64,000 nucleotides of DNA from Rhizobium sp. CCGE531 (GCF_003627795.1 NZ_CP032686.1:1-64000), one strand, 5' to 3'; shown: positions 9,320 to 17,829, counted from the first letter of the stretch. The notes: generated by a model not told the origin, from the letters alone. Made by a program: numbers and translations.

Positions 9320-9546
9320 GAAATCGCCGCCACTTCATTCAGACCACCCCAGGCCGCCGCAGAACGCAAGCTCATCCCGCCGGGTCCGTAAGCCAATGCC
9401 AGCCGCAGCAAGGTCTCGGCGTCACCAACGCCGCGTCGCCGCACAAGCGCCTTGGTTATACGCGCTGACGCGCCGAGATCAATGACGCGCTCTAGCTTCG
9501 ATAGCAGTCTGGACCAATCAGGGGCGATGGAATCACTCGTTCGCAT
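9320..9546 (-). pseudogene. IS4-family transposase, N-terminal fragment
   Basis: About 75 residues resemble the N-terminus of rhizobial IS4-type transposases (SIAPDWSRLLSKLERVIDLGASARITKALVRRRGVGDAETLLRLALAYGPGGMSLR), a helix-turn-helix-like region before the DDE core. The frame is cut off where the Tn3-type repeat begins at 9319. It belongs with the IS4-type end at 9586-9603, 40 bases upstream of its start. No catalytic part remains nearby. Confidence 0.7.
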
Positions 9547-9585
9547 CCACCTTATGAATCACAGACAGATTCAAGCCGTCCAGCC

Positions 9586-9603
9586 CTTAAGTTAGCGCAT
9601 ATG
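9586..9603 (-). repeat. Right IS4-type terminal inverted repeat
   Basis: The minus-strand sequence CATATGCGCTAACTTAAG differs at one base from the left end at 549-566 and faces inward toward the transposase fragment. Confidence 0.7.
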
Positions 9604-9614
9604 AGCATTGGCCC
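9604..9614. repeat. Right 11-bp target-site duplication (IS4-type)
   Basis: AGCATTGGCCC here is identical to bases 538-548. The next base (C) also agrees, so the duplication could be counted as 12 bp with a slightly shorter terminal repeat. Confidence 0.75.
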
Positions 9615-9629
9615 CTCCCCTCCACGCCA

Positions 9630-10206
9630 TCATCTCTGCTTGAGGGCTCGCTCGTCATCGCATTTTCTCAATCCGGCTGGCGGCATTAGATCTTTCCGAA
9701 AGCGATGAGTTAGCACCGCAAATTGCGCGTTGGTGCCTTCCGGCACCCACAAGACATCTTCGAACGTTTGAGAAAGCGTCCATCCCTGACGTCGATAGAA
9801 ATTTTCAGCACGGCCGTTGCCTGCTGTACAAAACAGCTCGGCTTCCCGCACGCCATTTTTTTGACAGCTTCAGCTCGGCAAAAGAGAGCAAGCTGTCTGC
9901 TACGCCCTGCCCGCGAGCATTCCTGCCGACGTAGAGCTTGACCACCTCCGCGCCCTTTACGGACACGAAGCCGAGCAAGTCGGCGTTCACGGCAACGTAA
10001 AATTCATCTCGCGCCTCACTTAGCCAGGCATCGAAATGGTTCATTCTTCTAAAGGCCAAAACTTCCGCAGGAACAAGGGCGGCGTGAGCATCATGCCATC
10101 CCTGGTGCCACAAACGCACGATGTCAGCTTGGTCGACCGCATCCGCTGGCCGAATTGTGAGCACTGAAATACCTTTCGAAACGTATGATGATTCCGGGAC
10201 CTGCAA
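9630..10206 (-). pseudogene. GNAT-family N-acetyltransferase, frameshifted in a T7/A7 run
   Basis: The first frame (10206 leftward) holds a GNAT fold start (LTIRPADAVDQADIVRLWHQGWHDAH) and the acetyl-CoA-binding loop VVKLYVGRNARGQGVADSLLSFAE. It breaks at a run of seven T (9856-9862; A7 on the coding strand). The second frame completes the domain (REAELFCTAGNGRAENFYRRQGW). One A fewer gives a continuous product of about 180 residues (...ELKLSKNGVREAELF). The likely start is the GTG of VLTIRPAD near 10164. The family transfers acetyl groups to small amines or proteins; the substrate is unknown. The lesion may be a real mutation, slippage variation or a sequencing error. Confidence 0.75.
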
Positions 10207-10243
10207 GCCGCGGAGGAGCGGGTCGGGTGGCGGCCCCTAGGCG

Positions 10244-10366
10244 GTCGTAACACCGGACAAGCTCGCCAACGCCCGCCAGCATCCGGCGGGCCGCCTTAAT
10301 GTCCGGGAGACTGCGGCTGGCTTGAAAATCGGCAACACCGCGCTCTACAAGGGGCTTAAGACCGAA
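10244..10366 (+). pseudogene. Serine recombinase (resolvase/invertase) C-terminal remnant
   Basis: About 40 residues read VVTPDKLANARQHPAGRLNVRETAAGLKIGNTALYKGLKTE, resembling the C-terminal helix-turn-helix of resolvase/invertase-type serine recombinases. The catalytic N-terminal domain is absent, and the IS3-family element begins immediately after, with a GAA duplication. Too little remains for function. Confidence 0.5.
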
Positions 10367-10450
10367 AGAGCTGGTTCGGAAAAACTGGACAGCAAGGATA
10401 AGTGGAATTTCTGCCTGACTTTGGCTTAGATGCCGGAAACAGGAGAGAGC

Positions 10451-10762
10451 ATGACGAGACGACCACGCCGGAACCACAGCCCGGCTTTCAAGGCGAAGGT
10501 GGCGCTTGCCGCCATCAGGGGTGAACAGACGCTGGTGGAATTGTCGCAGCAGTTCGACGTGCATGCCAATCAGATCAAGCAGTGGAAGGACCAGCTCCTT
10601 GAGGGGGCGACAGGCGTTTTCGGCGATGACGCCAAAGCGGAACCGGCGACTCCGACCGTCGATGTCAAAACCCTGCACGCCAAGATTGGGGAACTGACGC
10701 TTGAGAACGATTTTTTATCCGATGCGCTCGGCAAAGCCGGACTGCTGAGCGGAAAGAAATGA
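10451..10762 (+). CDS. IS3-family transposase OrfA
   Basis: A 103-residue helix-turn-helix protein (RRNHSPAFKAKVALAAIRGEQTLVELSQQFDVHANQIKQWKDQLLEGA) with a C-terminal leucine-rich coiled segment. It binds the element's ends. ATG 10451 begins the conserved part; an upstream ATG at 10430 is also in frame. Its stop overlaps the OrfB start in ATGA, so OrfB is made by coupling or by programmed frameshifting, as in other IS3 elements. Confidence 0.9.
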   Translation: MTRRPRRNHSPAFKAKVALAAIRGEQTLVELSQQFDVHANQIKQWKDQLLEGATGVFGDDAKAEPATPTVDVKTLHAKIGELTLENDFLSDALGKAGLLSGKK

Positions 10763-11589
10763 TCAATCGCGAGCACAAACTGTCGGTCGTGCGCCAGGCG
10801 AAGCTTCTCGGCTTCAGCCGTGGCAGTGTCTATTATTCGCCGCGCCCTGTGTCAGACGGCGATCTGGCACTGATGCGGCGGATCGATGAACTGCATCTCG
10901 ATTACCCGTTTGCCGGAAGTCGGATGTTGCAGGGGCTTTTGAAGGCGGAAGGGCTTCAGACAGGACGGCTTCACGTTGCGACGCTGATGAAGAAGATGGG
11001 CATTGAGGCGATTTATCGTCGTCCCAACACGTCGAAACCGGCACCTGGTCACAAGGTCTATCCGTATCTGCTCAGGAAGCTGACGGTCACCAGACCCAAC
11101 CAGGTGTGGGCAATGGACCTGACCTACGTCCCCATGGCGCGGGGCTTTGTCTATCTCTGCGCCGTCGTCGATTGGTTCAGTCGCCGAGTGCTTTCATGGC
11201 GGCTGTCGATCACGATGGAGACGGCCTTTTGTATCGAGGCGGTTGAGGAAGCTCTTTGCCGATATGGAAAGCCAGACATCTTCAATACCGACCAGGGATC
11301 GCAGTTCACCTCCATCGACTTCACGGCGGTGCTGAAGAAGGCCGGGATTGAAATCTCGATGGATGGCAAGGGCGCATGGCGGGACAACGTCTTCGTCGAG
11401 CGGCTCTGGCGGTCGATCAAATACGAGGAGGTCTATCTCCATGCCTACAAGACCGTGTCCGAGGCCCGCGCTGGCATCGGCCGCTATTTGACCTTTTACA
11501 ATACCCGACGTCCACATTCATCCCTTGACCGGCAGACGCCGGACCAGGCTTACTTCAACGCGCTGACACCGATGATGGTGGCGGCATAA
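10759..11589 (+). CDS. IS3-family transposase OrfB (DDE integrase core)
   Basis: A 276-residue integrase-type catalytic subunit. An N-terminal HTH_21 region (residues 25-75; YPFAGSRMLQGLLKAEGL) precedes the rve core. The three catalytic acids are visible in VWAMDLTYVPM, IFNTDQGSQFTS and WRDNVFVERLWRSIKYEEVY, and the conserved end FYNTRRPHSSLDRQTPDQAY is intact. It should be active together with OrfA. Confidence 0.93.
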   Translation: MINREHKLSVVRQAKLLGFSRGSVYYSPRPVSDGDLALMRRIDELHLDYPFAGSRMLQGLLKAEGLQTGRLHVATLMKKMGIEAIYRRPNTSKPAPGHKVYPYLLRKLTVTRPNQVWAMDLTYVPMARGFVYLCAVVDWFSRRVLSWRLSITMETAFCIEAVEEALCRYGKPDIFNTDQGSQFTSIDFTAVLKKAGIEISMDGKGAWRDNVFVERLWRSIKYEEVYLHAYKTVSEARAGIGRYLTFYNTRRPHSSLDRQTPDQAYFNALTPMMVAA

Positions 11590-11703
11590 TCGAGGCGGAA
11601 ATCCACTTAGCCAAACGTCGCAAGCTGTTCAGACAAACCGAGCCACCTCTGAACAATGAGCAAATTTCCGCCCCGGCGCGGATGCAACACTTTGTGGGAA
11701 CCC

Positions 11704-12240
11704 ATGACTTCAAGCAAAAGCATACTAGATTCTCTGCAGGGGCAGCTGAACGACGCCATTCGAGATATATACGAATACGCTGGAATGCACGTGACGCATC
11801 CGCTTCAGCCAGAAGCTGAAAGTGCGGAGTACGGCGCTTGCCGCTTTGGGCTTGACGGTCATACCATAGCCTTTCGCGTCGCCAAAACAACGCCGACCAA
11901 GATTGGCCAGTTTGTGACAATCTGGAAACGGCCGACGCCGGGCAGCGAAATTGCGCCACTCGATATTACTGACGGCGTGCAATTCGTTGTGGTCAATGTC
12001 GCAGATACTGCCTACCGGGGGCAGTTTATCTTCAACCAGAAGCTCCTGCTTGCAAAAGGCATCATGTCGCGCAACGGCAAAGGCGGAAAGAGAGCCATTC
12101 GTGTATATCCGCCATGGAGCTTTCCAACGGCGAAAGATGCGATACGAACACAGCAATGGCAGACCCAATACTTTCTTCCCCTTGCGACGGATGGGACGGC
12201 TGCATCACCGGAACAGGTGCGAAAACTTTTTCAAGCCTGA
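11704..12240 (+). CDS. MepB-family protein
   Basis: A 178-residue protein matching the MepB family along most of its length: the conserved EYGACRFGLDGHTIAFRVAKTTPTKIGQFVTIWKR block, then DGVQFVVVNV, GQFIFNQKLLLAKGIMS and GKRAIRVYPPW. The family is named for a gene beside the S. aureus MepRA efflux system; its biochemical role is unknown and no membrane segment is present. ATG 11704 is used because the homology begins about 40 residues later, whereas the upstream extension starts inside sequence next to the IS3 end. No efflux pump or MepR homologue lies nearby. Confidence 0.82.
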   Translation: MTSSKSILDSLQGQLNDAIRDIYEYAGMHVTHPLQPEAESAEYGACRFGLDGHTIAFRVAKTTPTKIGQFVTIWKRPTPGSEIAPLDITDGVQFVVVNVADTAYRGQFIFNQKLLLAKGIMSRNGKGGKRAIRVYPPWSFPTAKDAIRTQQWQTQYFLPLATDGTAASPEQVRKLFQA

Positions 12241-12392
12241 TGTCTTCAGTAGATCAGTTCGTCACACGTTCTCAAATGTCGGATAGATTGGGTACCTCGC
12301 GCCGTGCCGCCTATATGTGGATGATCGGCTCCGCTCCAGTTCGCGAGCGTATAGCTAGCGGAAGAAATCTAAATTTTAGTTTCGCTATGTAA
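12240..12392 (+). CDS. Possible small ORF coupled to mepB-like gene
   Basis: The ATG overlaps the preceding TGA (TGATG), allowing translational coupling. The 50-residue product (MSSVDQFVTRSQMSDRLGTSRRAAYMWMIGSAPVRERIASGRNLNFSFAM) matches nothing I know. It could equally be the chance tail of a longer frame that crosses the mepB-like gene. Confidence 0.2.
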   Translation: MSSVDQFVTRSQMSDRLGTSRRAAYMWMIGSAPVRERIASGRNLNFSFAM

Positions 12393-12454
12393 AAATTATC
12401 TGGTAAAAACAACCATTTAAGCCATGCAAAAATTGCCCATATTTGGGCCAATGG

Positions 12455-14339
12455 GGGTACGTGGGGCAGATTTGGTGGCGGTGCCGGTTCATTGGGCAAC
12501 GGTGGTGGCGCAGTCGAGCCGAAGCGGCCCCGGGTGTTCAAGCCCGAGCGAGAATGATCGCTGACAGGGGCGGAACCGGTTGGCCGATGTTGCCAATACC
12601 AAGCCGGTCACCGAGATAGTGGTAAAAGGACAGCCCAAGCTTCTGGCAGGTCTTCATAAGACCAAGCATGACGTCGCGCGCAACACGGCCGTCGCGGCTC
12701 ATCGTGCCGCCGGAGATTTTTCGCTTCGTGACAAAACTCCGCAGATCATTTTCGGATGCATTGGTGTGCAGCGGAATCTCGGGATGATCGAGCACCTTCA
12801 GCAGCTCGGTCTTCCTTCGATGCAGCCGCTCAAGCAGCTTGTCGAGTGCCTCATAACCGGTGCGCAGGCTGAAGATTCGGTCAAACCGTCGTCGGAAGGC
12901 CGGAACGGCCCGCGGTGAAGGGTTCTGCTTGTAGGCTTTCAGCGCCTTGTAGAAACGCCAGACGAGATCGCGGGCCATGGTGAGCGACCGCTCCTCTTTT
13001 GCGGTTCCTGGCATCAGCTTTTGCAGAAGACGTTCGGCATGAACCCAGCACAGCGCGTGATTGCCGACGCGGAACTGGCCGGCGTCGTCGGACACGATCA
13101 CCGTGTTGCCCATCAGGCCGTGGTGACGGATAGAACCCCACAGGCCGGCCTCGGCATGCGTGCCGATCTCCTGCCGGTCGAAGATGTCGATACCCTTGTC
13201 GGCCAGATGCGCCATGAACGGCACCTGGTTGCAGAAGCGCTGCGGTTCAAGAGCGCGAAGTCCGGCAGTAATGGCCGCATCCGCACGGCGTTCTTTCAGA
13301 TAATCGAACGCGGCATCGTTGAGCACATAATCCTGGTAATTGCCGCGCAGTAGCGACAGGAAATTCAGGCGGGACTTCGATTTTGTGGTGCGAAAGACAG
13401 TAAAATTCGGGCCGCCGATGTGTGTGGCGTAACAGTTATTATGGCAATGTCGGGCGCCGGTGTCGTCGACGGTGACATAAGACGACGACACCAGACCGGC
13501 ATGCAGCACCGCCGCGTCCTCGGCAACAAAGCCATCCAGCTGCTGGGTCAAAAGCCGGACGATCTGGCGTTTTGAGATGTCGAGACCAATGTCATTGAGC
13601 AATGTCGTCAGACGCGCGGTCGTTACCTGCCCTTGTGCATGGAGCATCAGGCAAAGCCGCCTGAGGTTGGTGCCATAGCCGCCGATGATCCCCGCCGGCA
13701 AGGGTGCCAGCACCGTCTTTCCATCCGGCGTTACCCAGCATTCGCGACGGTAATGCACGAGCTCCGCCTTGAGCACCAGGTCGCGAACATAGACGCTTTT
13801 GTATCCTTTGAAGCGCGACCCGGCCGGAGCATCGACGCGCAGGATCTCCTGTCGGCTCACCCGCTTGACATCCAACTTTGGGCCGCGTGGTTTCTTCTTT
13901 GTCTGGGCTTTGACAGCGGATTTGGCATCCGTCGCCTTGTCCATACCGGAGGAGCGAAACGGCGGGCGCGGCGGCAGGTTTTTCAATCGCGCGATCTCGT
14001 CGCGCAGCAACTGGTTGTCGAGTTTCAGGCGGGTGTTCTCGAGCCGAAGGGCGGCGTTTTCCTCGCGCAGCTGGACGGTCTCGGCCTCAAGCTTCGCAAG
14101 CCGGGCTTCCGCCTGCTGCGACCGCTCCAACAGACCGGACACAAGACTGCGCAACGCATTCAGCGACAGCGTGTCGGCATGCTCGGGGGAGGGGAGCCGT
14201 TTCGTCATGACAGAATCGAATCATGATTTGCCCCGGCAGGAGAATCCCCAGGCCATAAATCAATTCTCAAAACGCCGGGTTATGCACACTTCTATGCTCG
14301 CTCACCGAAACGCTGCCACCGATTTTGCCCCACGTACCC
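12455..14339 (-). mobile_element. IS66-family (single-transposase type) element, tandem copy 1
   Basis: The ends are GGGTACGTGGGGCA and TGCCCCACGTACCC. An AATG motif borders each copy: AATGG before this copy, AATG between the copies and AATGGG after the second. The whole unit repeats at a 1889-bp period with no difference noticed between the two copies. No TnpA/TnpB helper genes are present, as in the transposase-only (ISBst12-like) subgroup. Confidence 0.8.
12538..14208 (-). CDS. IS66-family transposase, copy 1
   Basis: A 556-residue protein. Residues 15-80 form a long heptad coiled coil (leucine-zipper-like LEAETVQLREENAALRLENTRLKLDNQLLRDEIARLKN), followed by a basic linker and an IS66-type DDE domain: YVTVDDTGARHCHNNCYATHI near residue 250, VIVSDDAGQF, NHALCWVHAERLLQKL and the late NASENDLRSFVTKRKISGG. 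The full domain order is intact. It is translated leftward from 14208. Confidence 0.92.
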   Translation of the reverse strand: MTKRLPSPEHADTLSLNALRSLVSGLLERSQQAEARLAKLEAETVQLREENAALRLENTRLKLDNQLLRDEIARLKNLPPRPPFRSSGMDKATDAKSAVKAQTKKKPRGPKLDVKRVSRQEILRVDAPAGSRFKGYKSVYVRDLVLKAELVHYRRECWVTPDGKTVLAPLPAGIIGGYGTNLRRLCLMLHAQGQVTTARLTTLLNDIGLDISKRQIVRLLTQQLDGFVAEDAAVLHAGLVSSSYVTVDDTGARHCHNNCYATHIGGPNFTVFRTTKSKSRLNFLSLLRGNYQDYVLNDAAFDYLKERRADAAITAGLRALEPQRFCNQVPFMAHLADKGIDIFDRQEIGTHAEAGLWGSIRHHGLMGNTVIVSDDAGQFRVGNHALCWVHAERLLQKLMPGTAKEERSLTMARDLVWRFYKALKAYKQNPSPRAVPAFRRRFDRIFSLRTGYEALDKLLERLHRRKTELLKVLDHPEIPLHTNASENDLRSFVTKRKISGGTMSRDGRVARDVMLGLMKTCQKLGLSFYHYLGDRLGIGNIGQPVPPLSAIILARA

Positions 14340-14343
14340 AATG

Positions 14344-16228
14344 GGGTACGTGGGGCAGATTTGGTGGCGGTGCCGGTTCATTGGGCAACGGTGGTGGCGC
14401 AGTCGAGCCGAAGCGGCCCCGGGTGTTCAAGCCCGAGCGAGAATGATCGCTGACAGGGGCGGAACCGGTTGGCCGATGTTGCCAATACCAAGCCGGTCAC
14501 CGAGATAGTGGTAAAAGGACAGCCCAAGCTTCTGGCAGGTCTTCATAAGACCAAGCATGACGTCGCGCGCAACACGGCCGTCGCGGCTCATCGTGCCGCC
14601 GGAGATTTTTCGCTTCGTGACAAAACTCCGCAGATCATTTTCGGATGCATTGGTGTGCAGCGGAATCTCGGGATGATCGAGCACCTTCAGCAGCTCGGTC
14701 TTCCTTCGATGCAGCCGCTCAAGCAGCTTGTCGAGTGCCTCATAACCGGTGCGCAGGCTGAAGATTCGGTCAAACCGTCGTCGGAAGGCCGGAACGGCCC
14801 GCGGTGAAGGGTTCTGCTTGTAGGCTTTCAGCGCCTTGTAGAAACGCCAGACGAGATCGCGGGCCATGGTGAGCGACCGCTCCTCTTTTGCGGTTCCTGG
14901 CATCAGCTTTTGCAGAAGACGTTCGGCATGAACCCAGCACAGCGCGTGATTGCCGACGCGGAACTGGCCGGCGTCGTCGGACACGATCACCGTGTTGCCC
15001 ATCAGGCCGTGGTGACGGATAGAACCCCACAGGCCGGCCTCGGCATGCGTGCCGATCTCCTGCCGGTCGAAGATGTCGATACCCTTGTCGGCCAGATGCG
15101 CCATGAACGGCACCTGGTTGCAGAAGCGCTGCGGTTCAAGAGCGCGAAGTCCGGCAGTAATGGCCGCATCCGCACGGCGTTCTTTCAGATAATCGAACGC
15201 GGCATCGTTGAGCACATAATCCTGGTAATTGCCGCGCAGTAGCGACAGGAAATTCAGGCGGGACTTCGATTTTGTGGTGCGAAAGACAGTAAAATTCGGG
15301 CCGCCGATGTGTGTGGCGTAACAGTTATTATGGCAATGTCGGGCGCCGGTGTCGTCGACGGTGACATAAGACGACGACACCAGACCGGCATGCAGCACCG
15401 CCGCGTCCTCGGCAACAAAGCCATCCAGCTGCTGGGTCAAAAGCCGGACGATCTGGCGTTTTGAGATGTCGAGACCAATGTCATTGAGCAATGTCGTCAG
15501 ACGCGCGGTCGTTACCTGCCCTTGTGCATGGAGCATCAGGCAAAGCCGCCTGAGGTTGGTGCCATAGCCGCCGATGATCCCCGCCGGCAAGGGTGCCAGC
15601 ACCGTCTTTCCATCCGGCGTTACCCAGCATTCGCGACGGTAATGCACGAGCTCCGCCTTGAGCACCAGGTCGCGAACATAGACGCTTTTGTATCCTTTGA
15701 AGCGCGACCCGGCCGGAGCATCGACGCGCAGGATCTCCTGTCGGCTCACCCGCTTGACATCCAACTTTGGGCCGCGTGGTTTCTTCTTTGTCTGGGCTTT
15801 GACAGCGGATTTGGCATCCGTCGCCTTGTCCATACCGGAGGAGCGAAACGGCGGGCGCGGCGGCAGGTTTTTCAATCGCGCGATCTCGTCGCGCAGCAAC
15901 TGGTTGTCGAGTTTCAGGCGGGTGTTCTCGAGCCGAAGGGCGGCGTTTTCCTCGCGCAGCTGGACGGTCTCGGCCTCAAGCTTCGCAAGCCGGGCTTCCG
16001 CCTGCTGCGACCGCTCCAACAGACCGGACACAAGACTGCGCAACGCATTCAGCGACAGCGTGTCGGCATGCTCGGGGGAGGGGAGCCGTTTCGTCATGAC
16101 AGAATCGAATCATGATTTGCCCCGGCAGGAGAATCCCCAGGCCATAAATCAATTCTCAAAACGCCGGGTTATGCACACTTCTATGCTCGCTCACCGAAAC
16201 GCTGCCACCGATTTTGCCCCACGTACCC
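14344..16228 (-). mobile_element. IS66-family element, tandem copy 2
   Basis: A direct repeat of the preceding unit in the same orientation, separated only by AATG (14340-14343). The tandem could come from insertion next to an existing end, from unequal exchange, or from a collapsed or duplicated assembly. Confidence 0.8.
14427..16097 (-). CDS. IS66-family transposase, copy 2
   Basis: The 556-residue product is identical to that of copy 1 (12538-14208) as far as can be read. It has the same coiled coil, DDE motifs and length. Identity at this level means the duplication is very recent. Confidence 0.92.
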   Translation of the reverse strand: MTKRLPSPEHADTLSLNALRSLVSGLLERSQQAEARLAKLEAETVQLREENAALRLENTRLKLDNQLLRDEIARLKNLPPRPPFRSSGMDKATDAKSAVKAQTKKKPRGPKLDVKRVSRQEILRVDAPAGSRFKGYKSVYVRDLVLKAELVHYRRECWVTPDGKTVLAPLPAGIIGGYGTNLRRLCLMLHAQGQVTTARLTTLLNDIGLDISKRQIVRLLTQQLDGFVAEDAAVLHAGLVSSSYVTVDDTGARHCHNNCYATHIGGPNFTVFRTTKSKSRLNFLSLLRGNYQDYVLNDAAFDYLKERRADAAITAGLRALEPQRFCNQVPFMAHLADKGIDIFDRQEIGTHAEAGLWGSIRHHGLMGNTVIVSDDAGQFRVGNHALCWVHAERLLQKLMPGTAKEERSLTMARDLVWRFYKALKAYKQNPSPRAVPAFRRRFDRIFSLRTGYEALDKLLERLHRRKTELLKVLDHPEIPLHTNASENDLRSFVTKRKISGGTMSRDGRVARDVMLGLMKTCQKLGLSFYHYLGDRLGIGNIGQPVPPLSAIILARA

Positions 16229-16245
16229 AATGGGTGCGCAGCAGC

Positions 16246-16488
16246 CTAGGTTGCCCGGCATGTTTTACGGCCATTGTCATCGTGCTTCAGTTCGGACAAA
16301 ATTTTCACAAGTGGGACAGCAACACCCATCATGGCACGTCCCATGATCTCAGCGACCGCTCGCGTTAACTCCGAGGAAAGCTCGGTATTCTCGATCGATT
16401 CGATTTCCTCAATGAGTTTGTTAAGGGTGGGGTCCAGTGAAACCACGAGGTCTATAATTCGCGTCGCGTAGGCCCTGTCTATGATCAT
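16246..16488 (-). CDS. Hypothetical helical protein next to IS66 end
   Basis: An 80-residue, probably all-helical protein (MIIDRAYATRIIDLVVSLDPTLNKLIEEIESIENTELSSELTRAVAEIMGRAMMGVAVPLVKILSE) that I do not recognise. ATG 16488 is chosen for an AGGAAA-type ribosome site upstream. The gene ends only 18 bp from the IS66 terminus at 16228, so the last residues may be altered or cut by that insertion. Confidence 0.5.
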   Translation of the reverse strand: MIIDRAYATRIIDLVVSLDPTLNKLIEEIESIENTELSSELTRAVAEIMGRAMMGVAVPLVKILSELKHDDNGRKTCRAT

Positions 16489-16730
16489 CTCGCGTTTCCT
16501 GTGCCATGGCGATAAGGCGCAGTTTACTGGATTTAGTCCCGATAAAATAACGGCTGAATACAAATATCAATTGGCTCTGCAATTGCGCGCCACCCCTTCT
16601 GCTCCACTTATGCAAATCATTGCTGGCGGCGATTTCATATCGGCCCCTCTGCAAAACTATTCAGATGCCGCCTTCTTGTCGCTTCGGCCGCATCCCGATA
16701 TGCCGCAGATGAGACTGGTGTTGGTGGTCG

Positions 16731-16988
16731 TTGTCAATTGGGCTGTTCCAGCGGATCGCCGCCTTGCACTTGGATTGCTTGGCTGGAGGCACCCTATCAA
16801 ATCGATTTGCACGCAGCCTTTCTAAGGTGTTGAATGGGTTTCGCTGTACTCCGAGCCCGGGTATCTTCGTCGGTTTCACGCCAAACGTCTTTCGCGAAGA
16901 GTATGCGTATCTGGGGCGCGTCTTCGAGGCGAATGATCCGGAGGTCGAGCGGTTCACCTCCCGATTTGTCGGTGCCATCGAGAAATAA
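16731..16988 (+). CDS. Unrecognised ORF, possibly a gene remnant
   Basis: The frame encodes 85 residues. The second half (SPGIFVGFTPNVFREEYAYLGRVFEANDPEVERFTSRFVGAIEK) reads like real protein, while the first part and the TTG start are weak. I could not place it in a family. It is most likely the C-terminal end of a decayed gene, but it may be chance. Confidence 0.25.
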   Translation: MSIGLFQRIAALHLDCLAGGTLSNRFARSLSKVLNGFRCTPSPGIFVGFTPNVFREEYAYLGRVFEANDPEVERFTSRFVGAIEK

Positions 16989-17319
16989 CCCCAGGGGGCT
17001 TTCGTGCGGTGTCGGGCGCTCGAAAAGCGCGTCGCCGCAGATACCCCTCCCCTACGCTCACTCCGCAGAGATCATCGCGGCAGGCGAAGATGTCGATCGT
17101 CTGATGGGGGATTGCCGCCGTTCGCGAGAACCCGACGTTCGAGAAATTTGCTTGCCGATGGCGCGGCCGACAGACCAGGATTCGAGATCGCTGCGGCAAG
17201 CAGGAAGCTCATCATCTGTATCGAGGACTTAGATTGCTGCGCCAGTCCGAAGGTCTCGTGACCGTGATGTCCAGCCGAGCGCCGAACGGTACTTCCACGC
17301 TGAGCGCTCAGCCCCAATA
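16989..17319. other. Intergenic region, nothing recognised
   Basis: Overlapping open frames exist on both strands without ribosome sites or motifs. I see no RNA gene or repeat. Confidence 0.4.
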
Positions 17320-17829
17320 TTATGTTGTGGTTGCGCTACCGGAATTAGACGATCTGGGGTGCATGGACTCGCGCAGCAGCCGGACGACCTGTGGGACGGT
17401 AGGCCCTATGGCCGCCGGCGGATCGGCGCGTTCGCAGAATTCACGCCATACGTACAAAGTTAGTTCGGCGCCATCCGTTCCCGGTTCCCCCTGCCCTTCC
17501 GCAAAGTCTTCCAGCACGCGGTATCGCGGATCCCGCCAGAAGAGTTCCTCGACCCAATCGTAAATCGGGATCACATGGAAATGGATCGTTTGGCCGGCAG
17601 TGTGCCCATACCGGCCAATATACACGCGTCGGGCATTCAGCCGCTGTTTCGGATTGGCTTGAGTTAGCGCCAGCAGCGGGCCGAGTTCCCGCAGGGCGGT
17701 CTCCGACAGTTCAGACAAATCGTTGGCAAAGTTTTTGGCACTGATGATGAGATAGCCAGGAAGGGCGGAATTTGCGCGATGACTGACAAGCCACGCGTCG
17801 GTTTCAGTTATGGAATGACTGAGCTCCAA
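17320..17829 (-). CDS. HIT-family nucleotide hydrolase/transferase
   Basis: A 169-residue protein of the histidine-triad family. Early strands (ITETDAWLVSHRANSALPGYLIISAKNFANDLSELS) lead to a RVYIGRYGHTAGQTIHFHVIPIYDWV motif. Compared with the usual HxHxHxx motif, the first His is Thr, while the middle, catalytic-position His and the third are kept. The C-terminal extension of about 55 residues (WREFCERADPPAAIGPTVPQVVRLLRESM) is longer than in small Hint proteins. A TTG at 17829 with GGGAGG five bases upstream is the best start; the open frame continues to an ATG at 17937 without homology. The likely substrate is a nucleotidyl or dinucleotide compound. Confidence 0.72.
   Translation of the reverse strand: MELSHSITETDAWLVSHRANSALPGYLIISAKNFANDLSELSETALRELGPLLALTQANPKQRLNARRVYIGRYGHTAGQTIHFHVIPIYDWVEELFWRDPRYRVLEDFAEGQGEPGTDGAELTLYVWREFCERADPPAAIGPTVPQVVRLLRESMHPRSSNSGSATTT

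Larger units (their letters stand above)
549..9603. mobile_element. 9-kb segment bounded by IS4-type inverted repeats
   Basis: The left end reads inward CATAGGCGCTAACTTAAG (549-566) and the right end, on the opposite strand, CATATGCGCTAACTTAAG (9586-9603): 17 of 18 bases match. Both are flanked by the direct repeat AGCATTGGCCC. The right end lies just upstream of an IS4-family transposase N-terminus (9546 leftward), so these look like the two ends of one IS4-type insertion. That element now contains IS1182-like, IS6/ISAs1, MerR, Fic and Tn3 sequences. The middle and most of the 3' half of the IS4 transposase were not found. Either later insertions and deletions replaced the original interior, or the whole 9 kb moved as a cargo-carrying unit. 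Confidence 0.6.
10367..11650 (+). mobile_element. IS3-family insertion sequence, copy 1 (complete)
   Basis: The ends are AGAGCTGGTTCGG (10367 onward) and, on the opposite strand, AGAGGTGGCTCGG (from 11650), flanked by the 3-bp duplication GAA (10364-10366 and 11651-11653). Comparison with the second copy at 43825-44871 fixes both ends, because the sequences diverge exactly there. Length is 1284 bp. Confidence 0.88.
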
